Below, piece by piece: positions 23,363-28,663 of a stretch of 28,663 bases of DNA. The translations under genes and the position numbers were made by a program. The DNA comes from a virus: the IMG/VR virus record IMGVR_UViG_3300043803_002147, positions 1-28,663 of that record, one strand, 5' to 3'. The notes under the pieces were generated by a model. The model was not told where the DNA came from, searched no databases, and worked only from the letters and a program-made list of their open reading frames with translations. How positions within the stretch are numbered: position 1 is the first letter of the stretch; each line of letters starts with the position of its first letter.

Positions 23363-23893
23363 ATGAATACTTTAACATTTGGCAAACACAAGGGACAAGA
23401 CATTAAAAATGTTCCTTTAGAGTATTTGGAATGGGGTTCTAACAAGCTAGAATCGCCGAAACTGAAGAAACAGTTTAAAGACGAAATTAAACGTCGCCAA
23501 GATGAAAATACCACTAAAGAAAGATTTATTCTGGAGAACATTGATTCCCCAGAAGTATGGGAAATACTTATTTCAGAAGTAGAAGCTGAATTATGGCAGC
23601 AAGAGATAAATGCAAATGCAGTTAATTGTCAGTATGATGGTCGGACTATTACACAAAAAGAAGTCAATAACTTAGCTAATGAAAAATTAGCTAAGTATAA
23701 AAAGAAAATACAATTAAGTCAGTTAGACGCTGACTTTAAAGTCAAATGGAATTTATCAGACAAGCAGATGAACACTTTGTTATCTGCATTTGAGATTAAT
23801 CAAAAGATGTTTTCAACAGAAGAGAAATACCTCTCTGCTGTTGAATATATAGAAGCAAGAAATGAACTTTTATGGCAAATAATGATGCCATAA
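23363..23893 (+). CDS. DUF3820/ExoX-C-like domain protein
   Basis: A 176-residue protein. The first 30 residues (LTFGKHKGQDIKNVPLEYLEWG) match the short domain found at the C-terminus of exodeoxyribonuclease X and in DUF3820 proteins: F-G-K-x-K-G, a Val/Pro turn, then YLEW. No catalytic exonuclease domain follows. The rest is charged and helical (KKQFKDEIKRRQDENTTKER, LANEKLAKYKKK) without a family I know. It has a strong AGGAG ribosome site and its own regulon promoter. A role in DNA metabolism is suggested only by the domain. It lies just before the large terminase, but I see no small-terminase features. Confidence 0.75.
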   Translation: MNTLTFGKHKGQDIKNVPLEYLEWGSNKLESPKLKKQFKDEIKRRQDENTTKERFILENIDSPEVWEILISEVEAELWQQEINANAVNCQYDGRTITQKEVNNLANEKLAKYKKKIQLSQLDADFKVKWNLSDKQMNTLLSAFEINQKMFSTEEKYLSAVEYIEARNELLWQIMMP

Positions 23894-23932
23894 TACATAA
23901 TAGATTTAGCTTTCTCATCCTTTAACCCATTT

Positions 23933-23959
23933 AACCCACTATTAACAGTGGGTTTTTTT
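23933..23959 (+). terminator. Intrinsic terminator after the DUF3820 gene
   Basis: AACCCACT (23933-23940), a six-base loop and AGTGGGTT (23947-23954) followed by a T7 tract (23953-23959). It ends 15 bases before the terminase start. Confidence 0.85.
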
Positions 23960-23974
23960 GTGCATATAAAAATC

Positions 23975-25447
23975 ATGAACAAACTTAATCCTAAAAACAT
24001 CATTAAAGTCAGGGAGTCCACTAAAACCAGGTCATCCAGAAACCAAATAGTTCAGATTGATCTGCCAGACCCTCAGCCCGGAGCGCAAGAACTATTTTAT
24101 GACAACTACGCTGATGTCTGCATATATGGGGGTGCAGCCGGCAGTGGAAAAAGTTATGCTATGTTACTAAAAGCGGCTAAATATTTAAACGTGCCTGGTT
24201 ATGGTTCAGTAATCTTCAGAAGAACTAGACCGGAAATAACTAATGAAGGTGGTTTATGGGATGAGTCTAGGAGTTTATATAAACAGATTAAAAACTCAAT
24301 AGCCCGTGAGTACCAGCTTGACTGGACATTTCCCAATGGTAGCGCGATTAGTTTTGGTCATGCTCAGTATGAGAAAGATGTAGAAGACAAGTACCCTGGT
24401 TCGCAGATATGCCATATCGGTTTTGATGAACTGACTAAGTTTACCGAGCGTCAATTCTGGTTTCTCTTTTCCCGTAATCGTTCCGCCTGTGGGGTCAAGC
24501 CTCGCATAGATGCAACTTGTAACCCTGATGCTGATTCATGGGTAGCCAAAATGATTAGTTGGTACATTGATCAAAACACAGGATACCCCATAGAGGAACG
24601 GTCAGGAATTATCCGTTATTTCTATCGGATTAATGGAGAATTGCACTGGGGTGATACTGAAGATGAACTCATGGACAAGTTTCCTGACTTAGCGGAAATA
24701 GCACCACCTAAAAGCTTTAGTTTTATTAAAGGTACAGTTTATGACAACCCAGCACTAATAGAAACCAACCCCCAATACTTACAAAATCTATTATCGTTGC
24801 ACCCTGTAGAGATGGAGCGACTACTTAAAGGCAACTGGAAAATTAAATATGAATCAGGGACCATCTTTAATCGTCAGTGGTTTGAGATTGTTAATGCAGT
24901 TCCCAGTGGTGGTACAACTGTGGCATTTTGGGACTTTGCAGCCACCGCCGCTGATGTTGCCACCAAGTCTAGTTTTTATAGTGTACGTACCAAAATTAAA
25001 TTACATCAAGGCACGTACTACATCCTTGACTGTCACTGGGAACAGGTATCAGCAGAAGAAGGCGACTTATCAGTAGTCAAAATAGCTTACCAGGATGGCC
25101 CAGATTGTAAAATCAGGTGGGAATTAGAAGGTGGTAGTGCTGGTAAACGTTATGAAGTTTCGCTAAAGCGTCAATTAGCACAATTTGATGCTAAAGGAAT
25201 TAAACCATTGGGGGATAAAGTGACCCGTGCCTTACCCATGGCGATCGCAGCCAAACAGGGAAAAGTCAAACTACTTAGGGGTGCTTGGAACGACCAGTTT
25301 CTCGCTGCAATACATGAATTTGATGGAAGTAAGAAACCCCTCACCAATGACATTGTAGACAGTGCCGATGGTGCTTTTAGTGAATTGGGCAACTCAGCAC
25401 CTCGAAGCACTTTTGTGGGCGGAAAAATCAACAATCCGTTTGCTTAG
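23975..25447 (+). CDS. Phage terminase large subunit
   Basis: The packaging motor and nuclease. The N-terminal ATPase has Walker A GGAAGSGKS (52-60), Walker B CHIGFDE (146-152) and the coupling motif IDATCNP (178-184). The C-terminal nuclease has AFWDFAATAAD (first acidic residues about D320 and D327) and NDIVDSADGAFSEL (about 458-471) with the closing Asp residues. At 490 residues it is full length. I start at the ATG 23975 because the upstream GTG (23948) lies inside the terminator. No ribosome site is visible at this ATG. No small subunit or portal gene adjoins it. It is on the plus strand, opposite to the capsid operon. Confidence 0.95.
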   Translation: MNKLNPKNIIKVRESTKTRSSRNQIVQIDLPDPQPGAQELFYDNYADVCIYGGAAGSGKSYAMLLKAAKYLNVPGYGSVIFRRTRPEITNEGGLWDESRSLYKQIKNSIAREYQLDWTFPNGSAISFGHAQYEKDVEDKYPGSQICHIGFDELTKFTERQFWFLFSRNRSACGVKPRIDATCNPDADSWVAKMISWYIDQNTGYPIEERSGIIRYFYRINGELHWGDTEDELMDKFPDLAEIAPPKSFSFIKGTVYDNPALIETNPQYLQNLLSLHPVEMERLLKGNWKIKYESGTIFNRQWFEIVNAVPSGGTTVAFWDFAATAADVATKSSFYSVRTKIKLHQGTYYILDCHWEQVSAEEGDLSVVKIAYQDGPDCKIRWELEGGSAGKRYEVSLKRQLAQFDAKGIKPLGDKVTRALPMAIAAKQGKVKLLRGAWNDQFLAAIHEFDGSKKPLTNDIVDSADGAFSELGNSAPRSTFVGGKINNPFA

Positions 25448-25790
25448 TATCTTCCTTGTTCTGTAGCTTTTTTAATCGTCTTTTTCTGCTGTACTCACGC
25501 ATATATTCCCGTTGCTTCTCGCGCTGTTCTTCAGTCATATTGTCTAACCATCTTTGCCTAGACTCACGCTGCTTTATTAATTGATCCTCTGTCATGTTAG
25601 CAGCCCACTCACGATTAGCTTGACGCTGCTTTTCCTTCTGTTCTTCAGTCATGTTTTCTGCCCATTCACGTTTAGCTTGACGCTGCTTTTCCTTCTGTTC
25701 TTCTGTCATGCCGGCAGCCCACTTACGTTTACGCGCTTTACCTTTTTCGGTAGCGTTGTAGCGGGCTTGAGTTTCTGGATGGTAAGTCAT
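25428..25790 (-). CDS. Charged repeat protein (MTEEQKEKQRQ repeats)
   Basis: A 120-residue protein from the ATG at 25788-25790, which has an AGGA ribosome site. An earlier in-frame start at 25823 lies in the promoter and is rejected. After a YHPETQARYNATEKGKARKRK head it carries four 20-residue repeats of the form MTEEQKEKQRQAKREWAEN, and a basic tail SRKRRLKKL. The repeats should form a long, highly charged helix. The T-E-K-G-K-A-R head recalls small basic proteins found near phage HNH genes. DNA or RNA binding is plausible but not shown. Its 3' end overlaps the terminase by 20 bases. Confidence 0.75.
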   Translation of the reverse strand: MTYHPETQARYNATEKGKARKRKWAAGMTEEQKEKQRQAKREWAENMTEEQKEKQRQANREWAANMTEDQLIKQRESRQRWLDNMTEEQREKQREYMREYSRKRRLKKLQNKEDTKQTDC

Positions 25791-25821
25791 ATTGTCTTCC
25801 TTTTGATTTGTAATTATTAAC

Positions 25822-25847
25822 ATAGTCTATCTATTAAACCTTGTCAA
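25822..25847 (-). promoter_or_regulatory. Regulon promoter B (TTGACA with ATAGACTAT)
   Basis: On the minus strand TTGACA (25842-25847), 11 bases, then ATAGACTAT (25822-25830). A TATGTT follows at a 17-base spacing from the -35. AGTACATAA is present upstream. It drives the charged-repeat gene and is divergent from promoter C. Confidence 0.65.
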
Positions 25848-25911
25848 CGTGCCTAGGAATTATGTACTTTAAGTATAAATAGAAATTATTAAAGTTCAGT
25901 ACATAAACCTG

Positions 25912-25942
25912 TTGACAATAAATAAATAGTAAGATAGTCTAT
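25912..25942 (+). promoter_or_regulatory. Regulon promoter C (TTGACA with ATAGTCTAT)
   Basis: TTGACA (25912-25917), 16 bases, then ATAGTCTAT (25934-25942), with TAGTCT at 17-base spacing. AGTACATAA lies upstream. Its 59 upstream bases (25868-25926) match 26402-26460 with one difference. Confidence 0.65.
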
Positions 25943-25964
25943 ATATATAAACAAAAAAACAGGA

Positions 25965-26126
25965 ATGTACAGGTTTAAATTAAAAGGTCAACATAAAACC
26001 AGCAAGATAATCTTCTGTAGTCCCTGGATTACTGAAGATTTGATGAGTGCGATCGCTCTCAAAGATGATTTTCTAGAAAGTCACCCTGAATACTATGGGT
26101 GTTTAATTAAGTGGGAGAAAAAGTAA
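25965..26126 (+). CDS. Small hypothetical protein (53 aa)
   Basis: An open frame of 53 codons begins 22 bases after promoter C: MYRFKLKGQHKTSKIIF at the start, then a WITEDLMSAIALKDDFLES helix and HPEYYGCLIKWEKK at the end. The sequence looks protein-like and the gene lies alone under a good promoter. The AGGA that could serve as ribosome site almost touches the ATG, so translation efficiency is uncertain. No known family. It ends 7 bases before the next start. Confidence 0.5.
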   Translation: MYRFKLKGQHKTSKIIFCSPWITEDLMSAIALKDDFLESHPEYYGCLIKWEKK

Positions 26127-26133
26127 TTAAGTA

Positions 26134-26346
26134 ATGGAAATACAAGTAATGGAAATACAAGCACTGGAGAACCACAAGGCTCACGCCAGACACTTAAAAT
26201 TGTTTAACCAAGGTATTGAATTGTTCAATACTGGGGCATCCTGCCCCAAAGAAGAGTCACCGTTGAAAGACGGTTGGCTCTGTGGACAACAACTTAGAGC
26301 AGTCAGGGTGGCTGCTTTAGCAGAAAGTCAATCCAAGCATCTTTAA
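26134..26346 (+). CDS. Ribosome modulation factor-like small protein
   Basis: A 70-residue protein. Residues about 25-52 have the spacing of RMF-type proteins: N-Q-G-x3-F-x2-G (27-34), CP (37-38), then an acidic loop and D-G-W-L-x-G (46-51). RMF binds resting ribosomes. Whether this protein does so is inference, since the usual basic residues are few. The start contains a 15-bp tandem duplication, so the first codon could be at 26134 or 26149. It is the second gene under promoter C and is closed by a terminator. Confidence 0.55.
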   Translation: MEIQVMEIQALENHKAHARHLKLFNQGIELFNTGASCPKEESPLKDGWLCGQQLRAVRVAALAESQSKHL

Positions 26347-26351
26347 TTATT

Positions 26352-26385
26352 AACCGCTTAGTCGTTTTGTCTAAGCGGTTTTTTT
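26352..26385 (+). terminator. Intrinsic terminator
   Basis: A perfect 10-bp stem AACCGCTTAG/CTAAGCGGTT (26352-26361, 26371-26380) and a T7 tract, closing the promoter C operon. Confidence 0.9.
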
Positions 26386-26445
26386 ATGTTTAAATATGTA
26401 ATTTAAGTATAAATAGAAATTACTAAAGTTCAGTACATAAACCTG

Positions 26446-26476
26446 TTGACAATAAATAAAAGATAGACTATATTAA
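26446..26476 (+). promoter_or_regulatory. Regulon promoter D (mosaic of A and C)
   Basis: TTGACA (26446-26451), 11 bases, ATAGACTAT (26463-26471), then TATATT (26469-26474) at 17 bases from the -35. Upstream sequence equals promoter C and downstream sequence equals promoter A, joining near 26460. Confidence 0.7.
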
Positions 26477-26507
26477 GTACATAAGGAAAAAACAGGAGAC
26501 AAAAGCA

Positions 26508-26774
26508 ATGACAGACCTATTTAATTTATGTGAACTGAACTTCCAATTTTACTGGAAACGGTTGAGTAGCGTCAAGCTACCTGTATTTAAAGTTGAAATC
26601 ATCCAAGGTTCTAGCTTTAGATGTGGGCGTATAGAATTTACCTGGGAAATATCTCAAATAAATATTTCACTCCCAGTTCTCTATTCTGAGTATATCAAAA
26701 ACGTTCAAGAACTCCATGACTACTATTGGGGTGCATACGAGGAGTCAGGCGACCCTGACGACATCCCTTTTTAA
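26508..26774 (+). CDS. Small protein of unknown function (88 aa)
   Basis: Strong AGGAG ribosome site in a leader identical to that of the 23363 gene. The protein is acidic and aromatic-rich (LNFQFYWKRLSS, then FRCGRIEFTWEISQINI and a C-terminal helix LYSEYIKNVQELHDYYWGAYEE, ending in DDIPF). The acidic tail is typical of small phage accessory proteins. I know no family. It does not resemble the other genes of the regulon. Confidence 0.75.
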   Translation: MTDLFNLCELNFQFYWKRLSSVKLPVFKVEIIQGSSFRCGRIEFTWEISQINISLPVLYSEYIKNVQELHDYYWGAYEESGDPDDIPF

Positions 26775-26825
26775 TCGTGCCAATTACTTGTCCCTGGCTA
26801 AAACCTTTACAGGGCAATAAGTTCA

Positions 26826-26900
26826 ATGAATACCGTTCAAAAACCCCAAGAACGGTTGGCACGATTGAATAACGAGATAATCAGCATTTGGCATGATTGA
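26826..26900 (+). CDS. Possible 24-codon micro-gene
   Basis: MNTVQKPQERLARLNNEI followed by a Trp-containing end, stopping at the first base pair of a terminator. It has only a weak AGGG-like ribosome site 10-15 bases upstream. The tight fit between its stop and the terminator is the main support; chance is quite possible. Confidence 0.25.
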   Translation: MNTVQKPQERLARLNNEIISIWHD

Positions 26901-26934
26901 GCCTGTTTAAATTAAATTTAAACAGGCAATTTTT
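26901..26934 (+). terminator. Intrinsic terminator
   Basis: Self-complementary GCCTGTTTAAATT/AATTTAAACAGGC (26901-26927) followed by AATTTTT on the plus strand. Confidence 0.75.
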
Positions 26935-26986
26935 ATGGCTTTTTGTTCTTTGGCACGATTGCTCAGGGACAAATTAAATAAACTAC

Positions 26987-27019
26987 ACCTGCTTAAACTT
27001 TAATCTAAGCGGGTTTTTT
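26987..27019 (+). terminator. Second intrinsic terminator, before the HNH gene
   Basis: ACCTGCTTA (26987-26995) pairs with TAAGCGGGT (27006-27014), one G-U pair, and a T6 tract follows. It lies 34 bases before the HNH start codon. Confidence 0.75.
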
Positions 27020-27052
27020 ATTATCATTGGTAGTAGTTATCTATTTGTCACA

Positions 27053-27397
27053 ATGACTAACTACCAAGTTCGATATGGAAGTAATGCCAAAAAGCATAAA
27101 AAAAAGTGCCGCAACGCACATATAAGAACCCATGGGATTTGTTGTGTGTGCATGATCAATAAGTCTGAACAAGTCCATCACTCTAGTTACAGGAAGTCAG
27201 GAGACAGATATGGGATTAATATTTTCCCAGTCTGTAGAAACTGTCATAAAACTGTCTGTCATAGTCCCAAAAATTGGATTATTGACCTTATAAATCCAGA
27301 ATGGAAGAATCATAATACCGCTGAGTTTACAGCCCGCTTAAAGCGAAATTATCAACGGTTGCGGAAATTAAAAATTAATGTTAAAAAACCCTCTTAA
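27053..27397 (+). CDS. HNH-type endonuclease-like protein
   Basis: A 114-residue basic protein with a zinc-finger HNH arrangement: CCVC (30-33), then VHHSSYRKSGD with the His pair (42-43), PVCRNCH (60-65) and a further His (70). The C-x2-C, HH, C-x2-C-H pattern is that of phage HNH nucleases; the pair of His residues is where the catalytic His normally lies. The N-terminus is very basic (KKHKKKCRNAH). It could be a homing-type or packaging-linked nuclease. There is no strong ribosome site and a terminator stands just upstream, so its promoter is unclear. Confidence 0.8.
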   Translation: MTNYQVRYGSNAKKHKKKCRNAHIRTHGICCVCMINKSEQVHHSSYRKSGDRYGINIFPVCRNCHKTVCHSPKNWIIDLINPEWKNHNTAEFTARLKRNYQRLRKLKINVKKPS

Positions 27398-27413
27398 CTA
27401 TCAAGAGGGTTTT
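27385..27413. terminator. Two-way terminator between convergent genes
   Basis: An 11-bp stem AAAACCCTCTT/AAGAGGGTTTT (27385-27395, 27403-27413) overlapping the HNH stop. A T tract follows on the plus strand (TTTT), and on the minus strand a T6 run is present, so it can end both the HNH transcript and the minus-strand acidic-protein transcript. Confidence 0.85.
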
Positions 27414-27427
27414 GATTGCTTTATGGT

Positions 27428-27604
27428 TTAATCTTCATCTTCATTACCATCTTCATCTTCATCACCGTCTTCATCTTCATCACCGTCTTCATCACCGCCA
27501 TATAAGTCATGAATGCTGTTAGCTTCACGAACTACTGCACATCTGCCTAACGCAGGTGAATAAGCGATCGCCTGTGCCTTGCCGTCTCTCCATCTATACT
27601 TCAT
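27428..27604 (-). CDS. Small protein with a D/E-rich tail
   Basis: A 58-residue protein with a good AGGA ribosome site and regulon promoter E. The first half (KYRWRDGKAQAIAYSPALGR, then CAVVREANSIHDLYGG) could fold into strands; the second half is almost only Asp and Glu (GDEDGDEDEDG repeats) encoded by a simple repeat of cttcatcacc-type units. Such acidic tails can imitate DNA, so an anti-restriction or anti-nuclease role is a guess; the length of the repeat may vary. Below the usual size cutoff, but well supported by its promoter, ribosome site and terminator. Confidence 0.7.
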   Translation of the reverse strand: MKYRWRDGKAQAIAYSPALGRCAVVREANSIHDLYGGDEDGDEDEDGDEDEDGNEDED

Positions 27605-27630
27605 ACTTTTTCCTGGTTTCGTTTATATAT

Positions 27631-27661
27631 ATAGTCTATCACATTAGATATTTACCGTCAA
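27631..27661 (-). promoter_or_regulatory. Regulon promoter E
   Basis: On the minus strand TTGACG (27656-27661), 16 bases, then ATAGACTAT (27631-27639). TAGAAAATATTTTGTA (27668-27683) and CAGTACA lie upstream of the -35. Confidence 0.65.
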
Positions 27662-27728
27662 GTGGTTTAGAAAATATTTTGTACTGATTTTTAGTAATTT
27701 TTATTTATACAACTACCACCAATAAACA

Positions 27729-27762
27729 CAAAAAACCGCTTAAGTGTTTTGCCTAAACGGTT
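27729..27762 (-). terminator. Intrinsic terminator of the 188-residue gene
   Basis: AACCGTTTA/TTAAGCGGTT-type stem (27734-27742, 27754-27762, one mismatch) followed on the minus strand by a T run. Confidence 0.7.
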
Positions 27763-27779
27763 AACTAGCTATTGACGAT

Positions 27780-27807
27780 ATAATCCGCTATTGGTGTAGC
27801 GGGTTAT
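27780..27807. other. Hairpin downstream of the 188-residue gene
   Basis: ATAATCCGCTA (27780-27790) pairs with TAGCGGGTTAT (27797-27807) with one G-U pair and a six-base loop. No T tract. It may protect the 3' end of the transcript that stops at the terminator beyond. Confidence 0.4.
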
Positions 27808-27814
27808 GATGGAA

Positions 27815-28381
27815 TTAAACTTTGAATTTTTTCCTTCTACCTTGATTGGGCGTTCTTTTTTTTCTGTATGCTATGCAGTTCATTGTATGTGAACTGAACT
27901 TGTCCCCAGGCTTAAATGCTGGGTGATTGCTATAATAAATTTCTTTGTTCCACACAATAATTTTGTCGTGTATGGATTTGCCTATATATTCTGATGGCTC
28001 AAAATCGAACCATTTTCTGGCTTTCGCCAGTTTATTTTTATAGTCATTGTAAGCATTTTGGAGTGCTGCATCAATAGTAATAGCTTCTTTGCACTCTACT
28101 TCTGTGTGTACTTCTGTTACCGACTCTGTCTCTGTTACTACTTCTGTTGCCGACTCTGTCTCTGTTACTACTAAAATAAATTGTTGTCCTGGCATTTGAA
28201 CTATTAGCCCAGCTAATTCAAATTCTAATAATATATCTGAAATTATAAAACCAAAGTTAGCTTGTATTTCCCTGTGAGATAATTTGTTTTTTTCGCAAAA
28301 CATAACTGCAATGTCATTCATTGCTGTCTGTCTTTCAATCTCTGTTGCTAGTCTTAATTCGTTGTTTTTTTTGGTAGCCAT
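27815..28381 (-). CDS. Accessory protein with Thr-Glu repeats, unknown function (188 aa)
   Basis: Strong AGGAG ribosome site. Residues 1-70 are helical and may form a small winged-helix-like domain (ATEIERQTAMNDIAVMF, then LSHREIQANFGFIISDILL, FELAGLIVQMPGQQFIL). Residues about 72-96 are Thr/Glu/Val repeats (VTETESATEVVTETESVTEV). After that comes a helix with NAYNDYKNKLAKARKWF and a basic tail (RKKRTPNQGRRKKFKV). The composition suggests a DNA-binding head, a flexible acidic linker and a basic tail. No family recognised; it could be a regulator of the shared promoters. Confidence 0.7.
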   Translation of the reverse strand: MATKKNNELRLATEIERQTAMNDIAVMFCEKNKLSHREIQANFGFIISDILLEFELAGLIVQMPGQQFILVVTETESATEVVTETESVTEVHTEVECKEAITIDAALQNAYNDYKNKLAKARKWFDFEPSEYIGKSIHDKIIVWNKEIYYSNHPAFKPGDKFSSHTMNCIAYRKKRTPNQGRRKKFKV

Positions 28382-28419
28382 TGTCTGTGTCTCCTGTGTT
28401 TTTTGCTTATGTAACTACT

Positions 28420-28445
28420 ATAGTCTATCTTTTATTTATTGTCAA
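28420..28445 (-). promoter_or_regulatory. Regulon promoter F
   Basis: On the minus strand TTGACA (28440-28445), 11 bases, ATAGACTAT (28420-28428), with TATAGT at 17 bases from the -35. The core from -35 to palindrome is identical to that of promoter D. Confidence 0.65.
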
Positions 28446-28449
28446 TAGA

Positions 28450-28471
28450 TTTTAGAAAATATTTTCTAAAA
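28450..28471. promoter_or_regulatory. Perfect 22-bp palindrome upstream of promoter F
   Basis: Its core TAGAAAATATTTTCTA (28453-28468) is perfectly symmetric and lies 7-8 bases upstream of the -35. A near copy sits at the same distance from promoter E. Candidate binding site for an activator or repressor. Confidence 0.55.
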
Positions 28472-28488
28472 CCTAAATCCAATTGTTT

Positions 28489-28662
28489 TTAAGCAAGTCC
28501 GGCTTGTTTCCATAAAGGAATAGCTTTACGTTTAGCCAGAAAATCTACTAAATCTTTATGGTGTATGTTGTTATCTTTACATATTTTCATGTATTCCTGT
28601 AATGTCATGTTATTAACCACTTTCTGCATTTCTGCTTTGATTGGATTGTAAATTGCGGACAT
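28489..28662 (-). CDS. Small hypothetical protein at the right edge (57 aa, start may lie outside)
   Basis: Open on the minus strand to an ATG at 28660-28662, one base from the window edge; the true start may be further upstream. It encodes MSAIYNPIKAEMQKVVNN, a helix LQEYMKICKDNNIHHKDLVD and FLAKRKAIPLWKQAGLA. Helix-turn-helix-like spacing is possible in the middle (KDLVDFLAKRKA) but not convincing. No family recognised. Confidence 0.55.
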   Translation of the reverse strand: MSAIYNPIKAEMQKVVNNMTLQEYMKICKDNNIHHKDLVDFLAKRKAIPLWKQAGLA

Positions 28663-28663
28663 C

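Larger units (their letters stand above)
26773..26960. repeat. Copies of TTGGCACGATT around two terminators
   Basis: The 11-mer occurs inverted at 26773-26783, direct at 26856-26866, with one mismatch at 26888-26898, and direct at 26950-26960. An inverted TTGTCCCTG (26788-26796) / CAGGGACAA (26964-26972) pair accompanies them. Two very short open frames contain the direct copies. Confidence 0.55.

Noticed and set aside
23948-23974. GTG start of the terminase
   Set aside because: It lies inside an intrinsic terminator hairpin; the ATG at 23975 gives the usual length.
26950-26966. Sigma-54-like TGGCAC...TTGCT
   Set aside because: The spacing is wrong and cyanobacteria lack sigma-54.

Overview
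The window looks like part of a tailed (siphovirus-like) phage or prophage of a filamentous cyanobacterium. The cyanobacterial call rests on the HIP1 octamer GCGATCGC, which I count at about 17 places, and on A+T-rich, Nostocales-like coding. The phage call rests on a recognisable head-tail module: HK97-type prohead protease, decoration and major capsid proteins, connector and tail-completion genes, tail tube, frameshifted tail chaperone, tape measure and large terminase. No portal, small terminase, integrase, lysis gene, tRNA or CRISPR array was seen, so the sequence does not show whether it is a free phage or a prophage.

Layout. (1) 1-13264, minus strand: one uninterrupted tape-measure frame of at least 4,421 codons, cut by the left edge. 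It contains several internal repeats and a buried HExxH...ExxAD metallopeptidase-like domain. (2) 13289-20996, minus strand: the late structural genes, transcribed towards the tape measure in the order protease-scaffold, decoration, capsid, head-tail and tail-completion proteins, tail tube, chaperone with a probable -1 frameshift. One connector gene (17317-17730) in the expected place is inverted to the plus strand. (3) 21000-21918: a divergent XRE-type regulator gene with a perfect 19-bp palindrome between it and the late operon, then three tandem promoter-hairpin-terminator cassettes that look like small RNA genes, then a small unknown gene. (4) 21993-23362: an unrecognised 287-aa gene on the minus strand and a 506-bp regulatory intergenic region. 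(5) 23363-25447, plus strand: an ExoX-C/DUF3820-like protein and the large terminase subunit. (6) 25428-28662: small accessory genes on both strands, including a charged-repeat protein, a ribosome-modulation-factor-like protein, an HNH protein, an acidic-tailed protein and several unknowns, separated by clear intrinsic terminators.

Regulation. Six promoters, at about 23.3, 25.83, 25.92, 26.45, 27.65 and 28.43 kb, share TTGACR, a 9-bp palindrome ATAGWCTAT at or next to the -10, and often AGTACATAA elements. They drive the accessory genes on both strands and probably form one regulon. They fall into two spacing classes five bases apart, and one looks like a recombinant of two others. The structural operon lacks this promoter and more likely answers to the XRE/palindrome switch at 21.0 kb. 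The most unusual observations are the tandem small-RNA cassettes, the shared promoter family, the metallopeptidase inside the giant tape measure and the inverted connector gene.
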